Under the pieces are notes generated by a model. It searched no databases and was not told the origin of the DNA. It worked only from the letters and a program-made list of their open reading frames with translations. A program made the position numbers and the translations under genes. A stretch of 17,623 nt of DNA, taken from NCBI GenBank assembly GCA_000437855.1, contig FR902182.1, positions 1 to 17,623 of the forward strand. Direction: 5' to 3'. Source of the stretch: Clostridium sp. CAG:567. Its GTDB lineage: Bacteria > Bacillota > Clostridia > TANB77 > CAG-508. Shown here piece by piece: positions 7,180 through 14,661 of the stretch. Every line of letters begins with the position of its first letter. Within the stretch, counting starts at the first letter, position 1.

Positions 7180-7216
7180 TTCAACATTTTTCTACATCAT
7201 TTTACAATATTCTACA
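7180..7216 (-). promoter_or_regulatory. Four tandem Spo0A-box-like repeats, 10-bp period
   Basis: On the minus strand TGTAGAA (7216-7210), TGTAAAA (7206-7200), TGTAGAA (7196-7190) and TGTTGAA (7186-7180), each exactly 10 bases apart. The Spo0A box consensus is TGTCGAA, and Spo0A is known to bind tandem boxes at 10-bp spacing. Each copy here differs at the C position, and one differs twice. The array ends 39 bases upstream of the -35 of the Spo0E-like gene. Assignment to Spo0A is inference. Confidence 0.6.
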
Positions 7217-7292
7217 TTATTTTTACTAATCTGTTAAATTACTCTTTTTTTCCACAATTCTATACATTTAAAATTTTTATTTTATTAGTAAC

Positions 7293-7319
7293 AAAAAATC
7301 TCTCTAATATATAGAGAGA
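7293..7319 (-). terminator. Intrinsic terminator behind ymfH
   Basis: Perfect 8-bp stem TCTCTCTA/TAGAGAGA (7299-7306 with 7312-7319), 5-base loop, and a run of six T on the minus strand. It lies six bases after the ymfH stop codon. Confidence 0.9.
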
Positions 7320-7325
7320 CCTTTT

Positions 7326-8603
7326 TTATTTATTTGGTTCAATTATAGATACAACTTTATTTTCATTTTTAAATATAATTCTTAAAATATCCTGAGCATA
7401 TTCTTTTGTAACTGTTTCAAATTCTTCAATATAATCAAAACTTTGAACTTCTTTCATCGTATCTGCTAAAAACATTCTTCCAATATTAGCAACATTATTA
7501 TATTCTATAACATATTCGCCGTACAATTTTCTTCTTGCCCTTTCAAATTCTTCATCTTCTAATCCGTTTCGCTTTAGTAATTCCACTTTTTCAACTATTT
7601 TTTCAATTATCTTTTTTGGTTCTTTTGACACACCAGATATCAAGACATGTGCATATTGACTACTAAATTCATAATCAAAATCTGGTTGCGCTAGTAATAA
7701 GCCGTTCTCATATAATTCTTTATATAGCTCAGAGCTTTTTCCAATTATAATATTTAATAATATTTCAATAGCTATATGTTTCTTTACAACATCTTTTTCA
7801 TTATTTTCTATATCTTTGTATCCCATCATAAATATAGGTGTACTTACTTCCATTTGTGATGTTTTTTCTGGCATATTTATTTTATTTTCTTTTTCAGTAT
7901 ATATTCTTTTTATATCTGATTGATTTGTTTTTGGTAATAAACGCTTTTTTATTTCTTCTAATAGTTTTTCTGGTTCAAAATCTCCACATACTACCATTGT
8001 CATATTTGATGGATGATAAAAAGTATTGTAACATTTATATAATACATCTGGATTTATTTTGCTAATTGATTCTACTGTTCCAGCTATATCTATTTTTATT
8101 GGATTTTCTTTATACATACAATCTAAAGTATTCATATACAATTGCCATCCAGGATCATCATCATACATTTTTATTTCTTGTCCTATTATTCCTTTTTCTT
8201 TTTCTACATTTTCATCTGTAAAATATGGATGTTGTACATAGTCCATAAGCTCGTTTAGTCCTTCTTCAAAATGATCTGTACATTCAAATAAATATGCTGT
8301 ATGGTCATTTGTTGTGTATGCATTTGCATCAAGTCCAAGTGCCATTAATGTATCTAAACTATTTGTTCCATCTGGTTGTTCAAACATTTTATGTTCAAGA
8401 AAATGTGCTACTCCATCTGGTATATACACTTCTTCTCCTGTTTGTGGCATTATAAAATGATTGTCTATTGAGCCAAAATGTGTGCCCCATATTATATATT
8501 TCTTTTTTGTATGTTGCTTTGGTATTATAATTACTTTCATACCGTTTTCAAGCTTTTCAATATAAGCTTTTTCTTTAATCTTTAAGCTTTCTACAATTTT
8601 CAT
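7326..8603 (-). CDS. ymfH: M16-family zinc peptidase, YmfH-like
   Basis: A 425-residue protein of the M16 (insulinase/processing peptidase) family. The inverted zinc motif HFLEH is at residues 67-71 (His67, Glu70, His71), and the distal metal ligand is probably Glu143 in GQEIKMY, within the EKGIIGQEI block. It therefore looks catalytically competent. The length fits a two-domain M16B subunit that pairs with a partner. The upstream gene ymfF encodes the partner without the zinc motif, 14 bases away, the same pairing and order as ymfF-ymfH in Bacillus. Databases link these to 5-aminopentanol modification of elongation factor P, but the substrate is not evident from sequence. AAAGGA precedes the start. 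Confidence 0.88.
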   Translation of the reverse strand: MKIVESLKIKEKAYIEKLENGMKVIIIPKQHTKKKYIIWGTHFGSIDNHFIMPQTGEEVYIPDGVAHFLEHKMFEQPDGTNSLDTLMALGLDANAYTTNDHTAYLFECTDHFEEGLNELMDYVQHPYFTDENVEKEKGIIGQEIKMYDDDPGWQLYMNTLDCMYKENPIKIDIAGTVESISKINPDVLYKCYNTFYHPSNMTMVVCGDFEPEKLLEEIKKRLLPKTNQSDIKRIYTEKENKINMPEKTSQMEVSTPIFMMGYKDIENNEKDVVKKHIAIEILLNIIIGKSSELYKELYENGLLLAQPDFDYEFSSQYAHVLISGVSKEPKKIIEKIVEKVELLKRNGLEDEEFERARRKLYGEYVIEYNNVANIGRMFLADTMKEVQSFDYIEEFETVTKEYAQDILRIIFKNENKVVSIIEPNK

Positions 8604-8617
8604 TTTTTTATTCCTTT

Positions 8618-9892
8618 CTAATCTTTTAAAAAATATATTGTATTTATAACTACATTTTGTGCTAATTGAATAATCTGCTCTTTATTTACAGCTTTTATCT
8701 TTTCCATATATTCTTTTAATTCTACGAATCTATTAGCTAATTCTTGTCCATAATAGTATGTTATTTCTGTATCTTGTTCTTCTGATATTCCTTCTATAGA
8801 TGCTAATATTAATTCTTTGCTATCTTTAATATCTTTGTCAGTAAAATTGCCATTTTTCATATCTTCTAACTGTTGTTTAATTGTATCTAATGCCCTTTGA
8901 TAATTTTGTATTTCAATTCCAGCTCGAATAAATATACAATTTTTAGTTCTATTATAGTTTGAACCTGCTGTGTATGCTAAACTTGCTTTTTCACGTACAT
9001 TTTGGAATAATTTCGAATTAGCTCCCCCTCCAAGTATTGCATTATATACAGATGCAATAAATCTACTATCTTCAGCTATTTCATTTATATTTAGTCCCAT
9101 TACAAGTTTTCCTTGTGTAATTTGCATACTTTCGTTTATTATATTTGGTTCTTTATTCTCAATTTGTTCTGTTGTTTCATTGTTTATTACATATTCTGGT
9201 TTTCTATCATTTAGTTTTTTTATATTTTCATTTTGTTCCACAATTTGTTTTACTTGTTCTTTATTTATAGTTCCAGAATAAAATATATCTATTTTACAGT
9301 TATTTATTAATTTTTTATAATAGTCATATAGTTCTTCAGGTGTAATTTTTTCTAATTCTTCTATATATCCGTACTTATACAGACCATAAGGTTTATTTTT
9401 GAACATTTCCTCTATACACCTATCATAAGCATATTTAGCTTTATTATCTATTTTTGCTTCAATAATTTGTTTTAAATTTTTCTTTTCTCCTTCAACATAT
9501 TCTTGTTTAAATCTTCCATTTTCTATCAATGGATTGAATATTATATCTGTTAAAATATCTATAGCTTCTTTTAGTATATTTTCCGCAGATGGTAAAAACT
9601 CTTCACTTAAAGTTTCTAAATAAAATTTCATTATGTGGTTATCACCTGTTTTTTCAACTCCACAGTCAAAACTAGCTCCATATAGCATTTCTAATTTTTT
9701 ACTAATTAAGTCTTGCGATGAAATATTTTTAGTGCCTCTTCTTAGCACTGCTGTTAGTAGAGCGTCAAGTGTCACATTTTCTTTTTTTAGTGGTGTTGCC
9801 AAGAATACTGCACTTAAATTTGTTTTATAGTTTTCAGTATAAATTTGATGTAAAGTTATACCTTGTTTTATTTCTTCTTTTTGATAATTCAT
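8618..9892 (-). CDS. ymfF: M16-family protein lacking the zinc motif, YmfF-like
   Basis: A 424-residue M16-fold protein. Where active members carry HxxEH, this one reads LDALLTAVLRRGT, so it should not bind zinc and probably serves as the structural partner of YmfH. The C-terminal half keeps typical M16 features: a GGGANSKLFQNVREK block and a LAYTAGS stretch. The frame could be read 26 codons farther upstream, but the start is set at ATG 9892. It follows GAGAGG-like sequence by about seven bases, and the promoter -10 at 9926-9931 lies inside the would-be extension. First gene of a two-gene unit with ymfH. Confidence 0.85.
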   Translation of the reverse strand: MNYQKEEIKQGITLHQIYTENYKTNLSAVFLATPLKKENVTLDALLTAVLRRGTKNISSQDLISKKLEMLYGASFDCGVEKTGDNHIMKFYLETLSEEFLPSAENILKEAIDILTDIIFNPLIENGRFKQEYVEGEKKNLKQIIEAKIDNKAKYAYDRCIEEMFKNKPYGLYKYGYIEELEKITPEELYDYYKKLINNCKIDIFYSGTINKEQVKQIVEQNENIKKLNDRKPEYVINNETTEQIENKEPNIINESMQITQGKLVMGLNINEIAEDSRFIASVYNAILGGGANSKLFQNVREKASLAYTAGSNYNRTKNCIFIRAGIEIQNYQRALDTIKQQLEDMKNGNFTDKDIKDSKELILASIEGISEEQDTEITYYYGQELANRFVELKEYMEKIKAVNKEQIIQLAQNVVINTIYFLKD

Positions 9893-9925
9893 TATTTTTC
9901 CTCTTTCCTTTTTAAACTCATGTAT

Positions 9926-9955
9926 ATTATAATCTAATCTTGGAAAATTATTCAA
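9926..9955 (-). promoter_or_regulatory. Promoter of ymfF-ymfH
   Basis: On the minus strand TTGAAT (9955-9950), an 18-base spacer and TATAAT (9931-9926), 33 bases upstream of the chosen ymfF start. It argues against the longer ymfF frame. Confidence 0.75.
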
Positions 9956-10015
9956 GGGTATTGTACACATTTGTTATTTAACGTGTGTTAGTATATATTG
10001 TTTTTACATACAAAT

Positions 10016-10049
10016 AAAAAATCCAGAAGAATTAACTTCCAGATTTTTT
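10016..10049 (-). terminator. Intrinsic terminator behind yqeY
   Basis: Fourteen-pair stem (10036-10049 with 10016-10029) including two G-U pairs, with a 6-base loop and six T on the minus strand. It lies about 45 bases after the yqeY stop. Confidence 0.85.
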
Positions 10050-10093
10050 ATTATATGTCAAACTAATTAGAATAATTCTTCATATTTTCAAAA

Positions 10094-10534
10094 TTATTGT
10101 AATAGTTTTTTAGCAACCTCATTTATTGTTTTTCCATCTGCTGATGCACCTAATTTTTCTTTTGCTGTTTTCATTACTAAACCCATTTCTTTCATAGATG
10201 TTGCACCTAGTTCAGTAATTATTTCTTTTACTCTTTCTTCTATTTCTTCAACTGATAGTTGTTCTGGCAAGTATTCTTCTAATATAGTGATTTCCTCATT
10301 TATTTGATCTAATAAGTCTTGTCTTCCACTTTTTTCATAATCAGCTATTGAATCTTTTCTTTTTTTGGTTTCTTTTGCAATTATTTCAATTATTTGATCA
10401 TCTGTAACTTCTATTTGTTTGTCTTTTTCAACTTGTAAAATAGCTGCTCTAACCATTTGTATAACATTTTTTCTAATTACATTTTTTTCTTTCATAGAAT
10501 TTTTCAAATCTTCTAACAATTTTTCTTTTAACAT
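10094..10534 (-). CDS. yqeY: GatB/YqeY domain protein
   Basis: A 146-residue helical protein of the YqeY family, related to the tail domain of the GatB amidotransferase subunit, which binds tRNA. Family hallmarks visible are the KEKLLEDLKNSMKEK start, a KKRKDSIADYEKSGRQDL block (about residues 72-91), EEYLPEQLS (about 107-115) and a C-terminal MGLVMK...ADGKTINEVAKKLL segment. Full family length. The start follows AGGAGGAAAAGGT. It lies directly behind rpsU, a very common pairing in Bacillota, with only a leaky-looking hairpin between them. The cellular role of free-standing YqeY is not settled. Confidence 0.93.
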   Translation of the reverse strand: MLKEKLLEDLKNSMKEKNVIRKNVIQMVRAAILQVEKDKQIEVTDDQIIEIIAKETKKRKDSIADYEKSGRQDLLDQINEEITILEEYLPEQLSVEEIEERVKEIITELGATSMKEMGLVMKTAKEKLGASADGKTINEVAKKLLQ

Positions 10535-10565
10535 ACCTTTTCCTCCTTTTATAAATTATAAACAA

Positions 10566-10601
10566 AAATGGATTGAAAATTTAATAACTTTCAACCCATT
10601 T
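10566..10601 (-). terminator. Intergenic rpsU-yqeY hairpin, probable partial terminator
   Basis: Thirteen-pair stem with one G-U pair (10589-10601 with 10566-10578, AAATGGGTTGAAA arm) and a 10-base loop, followed on the minus strand by TTGTTT. No separate promoter is seen for yqeY, so some readthrough is expected. This would lower yqeY output relative to rpsU. Confidence 0.65.
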
Positions 10602-10609
10602 CTTATTTT

Positions 10610-10780
10610 TTAAAATTTTCTTTTTCTTGCTGCCTCTGATTTTTTCTTTCTTTTTACACTTGGTTTTTCATAGTGCTCTCTTTTTCTTACTTCTTGTAAT
10701 ACTCCATTTCTAGCACATTGTCTTTTAAACCTTTTTAAGGCATCTTCTATATTTCCGTTATTAACTTTAACCTCTGACAT
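10610..10780 (-). CDS. rpsU: 30S ribosomal protein bS21
   Basis: A 56-residue, very basic protein translated from ATG 10780 to TAA 10610. It matches bS21: MSEVKVNNGNIEDALKRFKR at the start, QCARNGVLQEVRKREHYEKP in the middle (about 21-40) and a Lys/Arg-rich tail ending RKRKF. bS21 sits near the anti-Shine-Dalgarno end of 16S rRNA and aids initiation. The ribosome binding site AGGGAGGGG is unusually strong, nine bases before the ATG. It is driven by a perfect-consensus promoter at 10858-10886. Confidence 0.96.
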   Translation of the reverse strand: MSEVKVNNGNIEDALKRFKRQCARNGVLQEVRKREHYEKPSVKRKKKSEAARKRKF

Positions 10781-10792
10781 TTTTTGTTCCCC

Positions 10793-10824
10793 TCCCTTCA
10801 GTAGTTACACTCTTACGTGTGGGA
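10793..10824 (-). promoter_or_regulatory. Possible hairpin over the rpsU ribosome binding site
   Basis: In the rpsU leader, ACAC/GTGT (10817-10820 with 10807-10810) can pair. Contiguous TCCC (10824-10821) could pair with the GGGA (10796-10793) of the ribosome binding site, leaving a 10-base bulge. The stem is short, so this is only a candidate for translational self-control. Confidence 0.25.
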
Positions 10825-10857
10825 TTTTAACTGAAAATTATTATTTATACGTTAATT

Positions 10858-10886
10858 ATTATAACTGTATTGGGTAAATTTGTCAA
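10858..10886 (-). promoter_or_regulatory. Perfect-consensus sigma-A promoter of rpsU-yqeY
   Basis: On the minus strand TTGACA (10886-10881), exactly 17 bases, then TATAAT (10863-10858). The leader is about 70 bases. It begins right after the prs stop codon, with no terminator between. Confidence 0.92.
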
Positions 10887-10911
10887 TATTTATATACAAT
10901 TTTCTAGAAAA

Positions 10912-11859
10912 TTACTTATCAAAATCAAACAAGTCGCCTAAAGGTTGTGCTTCATTTACTCTTTTAATTGCTTCAGCAAATAATGGAGCAATTGATAGTA
11001 CTTTAATTTTATCTATTTGTTTTTCTTTTGTTAGTGGTACTGTGTTAGTTGTTACTAATTCTTTTATCGGAGAGTTTTGAATTCTTTCTATTGCAGGTCC
11101 GCATAAAATTCCATGTGTACATGCTGCATATATTTCTTTTGCTCCATGGTCTTTTAATATTTTAGCTGCTTCAACCATTGTTCCTGCTGTACTTACCTCA
11201 TCATCAAATATTAGTGCTGTTTTACCTTTTACATCTCCTATAATATTAGCAGCAACTGCCTTATCGTCATTTCCAGCTCTTCTTTTATCTATTAAAGTCA
11301 TTGGACACTTAAAATATGTAGAATATTTATATGCTTTTTTTGAACTTCCTGCATCTGTTGCAACAACAACTTTATTTTCTATGTCTTTGTCATCAAAGTA
11401 TTTTTGTAATAAGTGTTGACCTGTTATTTTATCACATGGAATATTAAAATATGCTTGAATTGCAGGATTGTGTAAGTCACATGTAATCACTCTGCTTGCT
11501 CCAGCAGCCTCTAAAAGTTCTGCAAATAATCTTGCTGTTACCGGAACTCTTGGTTGATCTTTTTTGTCTGATCTTGAATATATGAAATATGGTAGCACTA
11601 CATTTATTCTATGTGCTGATGCTCTTTTAGCTGCATCTATCATAATAAGTAATTCCATAATTCTTTCATTAACTGGTGGTTCTGTTGTTTGTATTAAATA
11701 AATATCTTGTTCTCTAACAGTTTCCTTAAATTGTACAAAATTATTATCATTAGCAAATTTGTAGCATTCCACTCTTCCCATTTTTAAACTCAATGTGTCA
11801 CATATTTCTTTTGTAAATTCTTCTGCTGTTGGACATGCAAATATTTTAATATCTTTCAT
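10912..11859 (-). CDS. prs: Ribose-phosphate pyrophosphokinase (PRPP synthetase), divergent
   Basis: A 315-residue enzyme making PRPP from ribose 5-phosphate and ATP, the precursor of purines, pyrimidines, NAD, His and Trp. Visible motifs: YFIYSRSDKKDQPRVPVTARL (92-111), CDLH (127-130), VVVATDAG (164-171), the catalytic flexible loop DKRRAG (191-196) and the PRPP-binding loop DDEVSTAGT (219-227). The loop differs from the usual DDxIDTxGT, and DLHNPAIQAYF replaces the typical DLHAxQIQGFF, so this is a diverged member. The start is at ATG 11859, six bases after AAGGAGAG; an upstream extension of 24 codons would overlap nrdG. Probably co-transcribed with nrdD-nrdG, linking PRPP and dNTP supply. 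Confidence 0.9.
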   Translation of the reverse strand: MKDIKIFACPTAEEFTKEICDTLSLKMGRVECYKFANDNNFVQFKETVREQDIYLIQTTEPPVNERIMELLIMIDAAKRASAHRINVVLPYFIYSRSDKKDQPRVPVTARLFAELLEAAGASRVITCDLHNPAIQAYFNIPCDKITGQHLLQKYFDDKDIENKVVVATDAGSSKKAYKYSTYFKCPMTLIDKRRAGNDDKAVAANIIGDVKGKTALIFDDEVSTAGTMVEAAKILKDHGAKEIYAACTHGILCGPAIERIQNSPIKELVTTNTVPLTKEKQIDKIKVLSIAPLFAEAIKRVNEAQPLGDLFDFDK

Positions 11860-11893
11860 TTTTTCTCTCCTTATATTATTTTTTATGTTATAT

Positions 11894-11911
11894 AAAATGG
11901 CAAAAGTGCCA
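11894..11911 (-). terminator. Small hairpin between nrdG and prs, possible attenuator
   Basis: Five-bp TGGCA/TGCCA stem with a 4-base loop and TTTTATAT on the minus strand, just after the nrdG stop. It is short, so at most a weak terminator that could lower prs expression. Confidence 0.35.
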
Positions 11912-11912
11912 G

Positions 11913-12413
11913 TTAGGAAATTTCTTTCCATGCTGTCACTTCTCCATTCTTTAAACTCTTTTGTACATCTATTACTCTTTGGTTTGCTGAACCTCTCCAG
12001 TCTAGTGTTGGATTATGTAGTTCATCTACATATTGTCCATCTACTAAGACATCTAAATATTTCATCACTTCTTTATCCTTTAAATCTCTATCAAATTTGA
12101 ATCCAGTCCATGCCCATAGATTTTTGTCAGGATATTGCTCTTTAAATACTTTTGCTAATTTTGTAGTTCCTTCTATATTGTTTGGGTGCATTGGTTCGCC
12201 ACCTAAAATTGATAACCCCTCTACATTTTCATTTTTACAAAGTTCCATTATTCTGTCAATTGTTGCATCAGTAAATTCTTTTCCGCCATTAAAGTCATGT
12301 GTTTCTGGGTTAAAGCAATTCTTACAATTAAATGCACATCCTTGCATAAATATAGATACTCTTACTCCTGGTCCATCTGCTATATCCATTTTTCTGATTT
12401 TGTTATATTTCAT
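11913..12413 (-). CDS. nrdG: Anaerobic ribonucleotide reductase activating protein
   Basis: A 166-residue radical SAM enzyme that installs the glycyl radical on NrdD. The 4Fe-4S ligand motif CxxxCxxC is CAFNCKNC at residues 26-33 (Cys26, 30, 33), preceded by DGPGVRVSIFMQG. The SAM-binding GGEP motif follows in LSILGGEPMHP (about 69-79). The size is typical for NrdG. The start is taken as ATG 12413, 11 bases after AAGGAAGG; a TTG three codons upstream is also in frame but too close to that site. It follows nrdD by 51 bases with no promoter or terminator seen, so one operon. Confidence 0.95.
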   Translation of the reverse strand: MKYNKIRKMDIADGPGVRVSIFMQGCAFNCKNCFNPETHDFNGGKEFTDATIDRIMELCKNENVEGLSILGGEPMHPNNIEGTTKLAKVFKEQYPDKNLWAWTGFKFDRDLKDKEVMKYLDVLVDGQYVDELHNPTLDWRGSANQRVIDVQKSLKNGEVTAWKEIS

Positions 12414-12464
12414 AGTTAACAATTCCTTCCTTCTAATGTTTCTTCAATTGTAATTATTTTTCAA

Positions 12465-14624
12465 TTATTCGTCGTCTTTGTTATCAATATGAAGAACCCT
12501 CTCCTTTATCTCCTGTGTTCTTCCTTTGTTCCAAAATTGGCTTCCAATATATCCACATGTTCTTCTTGCTACATTTAATGTATTGTGGTCTCTATTTCCA
12601 CAATTTGGGCAATACCACTCTAGATTCTCATCTATTAAAATTTCTCCATCAAATCCACATTTTTGACAATAGTCTGATTTTGTGTTTAATTCTGCATACA
12701 TAATATTATCATAAATAAAATGAATTATTTGTAGTACAACTTCTAAGTTGTTTTGTAAGTTTGGTGTTTCTACATAAGATATAGCTCCACCTGGGCTTAA
12801 TTTTTGGAATTTGCTTTCTAATTTTAATTTAGAGAATGCATCAATATCCTCAAATACAGGTACGTGATATGAATTTGTAATATAGCTTCTGTCTGTAATT
12901 CCTTCAATTGTTCCAAATCTTTTTCTCAAACATTTTGCAAATTTATATGTTGTAGATTCGATTGGTGTGCCATAAACACTGTAATCAATTTTCTCTGCTT
13001 CTTTCCATTCTTTACATTTATCATTTAATTTTTGCATTACTTTCAAAGCAAATTCTTCACCTATTCCATTATCTGTATGGCTGTTACCTGTCATATATTT
13101 TACACATTCATACAATCCTGCATATCCAAGTGAAATTGTTGAATAACCATCATGTAATAATTTGTGAATGCTCTCACCTTTTTTAAGTCTTGCTAAAGCA
13201 CCATGTTGCCATAGAATTGGTGCAACATCACTTGTTACCTTACTTAATCTTTCATGTCTTATTTGTAGTGCTTTATGACATAATTCAAGTCTTTCATCAA
13301 ATATTTTCCAGAATTTTTCTTCATCTTGTTTTGATGATAATGCAACATCAACTAAATTGATAGTTACAACACCTTGGTTAAATCTTCCATAATATTTTGG
13401 TTTATTTGTTTCTGGATCTACATAAGGTGTTAAGAATGATCTACATCCCATACATGGGTAGCAGTTTCCATTTCCATTTTTATCTATTTTAAGTTCCTTC
13501 ATTTTCTTTTCAGAAATATAGTCTGGAACTAATCTTTTTGCAGTACATTTAGCTGCAAGTTCTGTTAAGTACCAATATTTACTATCTTTATGAATATTGT
13601 CTTCTTCTAATACATAAAGAAGTTTAGGGAATGCTGGTGTAATATATACACCTTTTTCGTTTTTAAATCCTTCTATTCTTTGTTTTAAGAATTCTTCAAT
13701 TATCATTGCAAGTTCTTGTTTATATTCATCCGTTTCGCCTAAGTACATGCAAACTGATAAGAATGGTGCTTGGCCATTTGTATTTGTCATTGAATTTACT
13801 TGATAGTTAAATGTTTGAACACCATCAGAGATTTCCTTTTTAGTGTCTTGTTCTGCATATTCTTTACATTGTTTCTCACTTAACCCTCTTTGTTTATATT
13901 TTTTATAGTATCTATCATAACTACTTCTTACAAATGGTGCTAAATGTGTTATAGATACTGTTGCTCCACCATAAGTAGATGAGGTAACACCTAATATAAT
14001 TTGTGTAGCAATTGTCATGGCTGTTAAAAATCTATGTGGTTTTTCAATCATAACTCCATTCATTATTGTTCCATTTTGTAACATGTCTTCTAAGTTTATT
14101 AATTCACAATTTGTTAGTGCATTTTGGGCAAAATAATCTGCATCGTGAAAGTGAATAATTCCTTCATCATGTGCTTTTACTACATCTTCTGGTAATAAAA
14201 ATCTTCTAGTAATATCTGTACTTGTAATTCCTGCTAAGTAATCTCTTTGAGTGGTAACAACTCTAGCATTTTTGTTTGAATTTTCATTATTCCAATAATC
14301 ACTTTCTCCATCAATTAGCTCTTTTATTGATTGATCTGTTGTATTTGATTTTCTTACTAGTTCTCTTGTATAACGATATGTAATATATTTTTTAGCTAAA
14401 ATGTATTTTCCAAAAGTCATTAATTGTTCTTCTATAATATCTTGTATATCTTCTACTAGAATTCTCTTTTTATCTAGTTCTTCTATATAGCTGATAATTT
14501 GATTTATTTCCTCTTTAGTTGCTCTTTCTCTTGGCTTTACCTCTTTATTTGCTTTTTCTATTGCTATTTTTATTTTTGATTGGTCAAAGTCTACTACTTT
14601 TCCGTCCCTTTTGATTACTTGCAT
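12465..14624 (-). CDS. nrdD: Anaerobic (class III) ribonucleoside-triphosphate reductase
   Basis: A 719-residue glycyl-radical enzyme reducing ribonucleoside triphosphates to deoxy forms without oxygen. It has an N-terminal ATP-cone allosteric domain (about residues 1-92, starting VIKRDGKVVDF). Catalytic-domain cysteines are Cys173 in NCELINL and Cys391/Cys394 in CMGCRSFL. A C-terminal zinc site is formed by CxxC pairs at 653/656 and 672/675. The glycyl-radical loop RRTCGYIG has Gly691 as the radical site. Full family length, with all expected catalytic residues. The start follows AGGGGGAAAG. First gene of the nrdD-nrdG-prs unit; the leader has a perfect inverted repeat. It indicates DNA precursor synthesis under anaerobiosis. 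Confidence 0.97.
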   Translation of the reverse strand: MQVIKRDGKVVDFDQSKIKIAIEKANKEVKPRERATKEEINQIISYIEELDKKRILVEDIQDIIEEQLMTFGKYILAKKYITYRYTRELVRKSNTTDQSIKELIDGESDYWNNENSNKNARVVTTQRDYLAGITSTDITRRFLLPEDVVKAHDEGIIHFHDADYFAQNALTNCELINLEDMLQNGTIMNGVMIEKPHRFLTAMTIATQIILGVTSSTYGGATVSITHLAPFVRSSYDRYYKKYKQRGLSEKQCKEYAEQDTKKEISDGVQTFNYQVNSMTNTNGQAPFLSVCMYLGETDEYKQELAMIIEEFLKQRIEGFKNEKGVYITPAFPKLLYVLEEDNIHKDSKYWYLTELAAKCTAKRLVPDYISEKKMKELKIDKNGNGNCYPCMGCRSFLTPYVDPETNKPKYYGRFNQGVVTINLVDVALSSKQDEEKFWKIFDERLELCHKALQIRHERLSKVTSDVAPILWQHGALARLKKGESIHKLLHDGYSTISLGYAGLYECVKYMTGNSHTDNGIGEEFALKVMQKLNDKCKEWKEAEKIDYSVYGTPIESTTYKFAKCLRKRFGTIEGITDRSYITNSYHVPVFEDIDAFSKLKLESKFQKLSPGGAISYVETPNLQNNLEVVLQIIHFIYDNIMYAELNTKSDYCQKCGFDGEILIDENLEWYCPNCGNRDHNTLNVARRTCGYIGSQFWNKGRTQEIKERVLHIDNKDDE

Positions 14625-14661
14625 TTTTCTTTCCCCCTATATGTTGTGTCTTCTCTACTTA

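Noticed and set aside
9893..9970. Longer N-terminus for ymfF (26 more residues)
   Set aside because: The extension covers the promoter -10 and lacks a ribosome binding site, while the internal ATG has one.
10898..10913. 16-bp palindrome AATTTTCTAGAAAATT at the end of prs
   Set aside because: It has no loop and no T tract, is all A/T apart from CTAG, and overlaps the stop codon; likely chance in this composition.
11860..11931. Longer N-terminus for prs
   Set aside because: It would overlap nrdG and precede the family's normal start; AAGGAGAG sits in front of the internal ATG and gives the usual 315-residue length.
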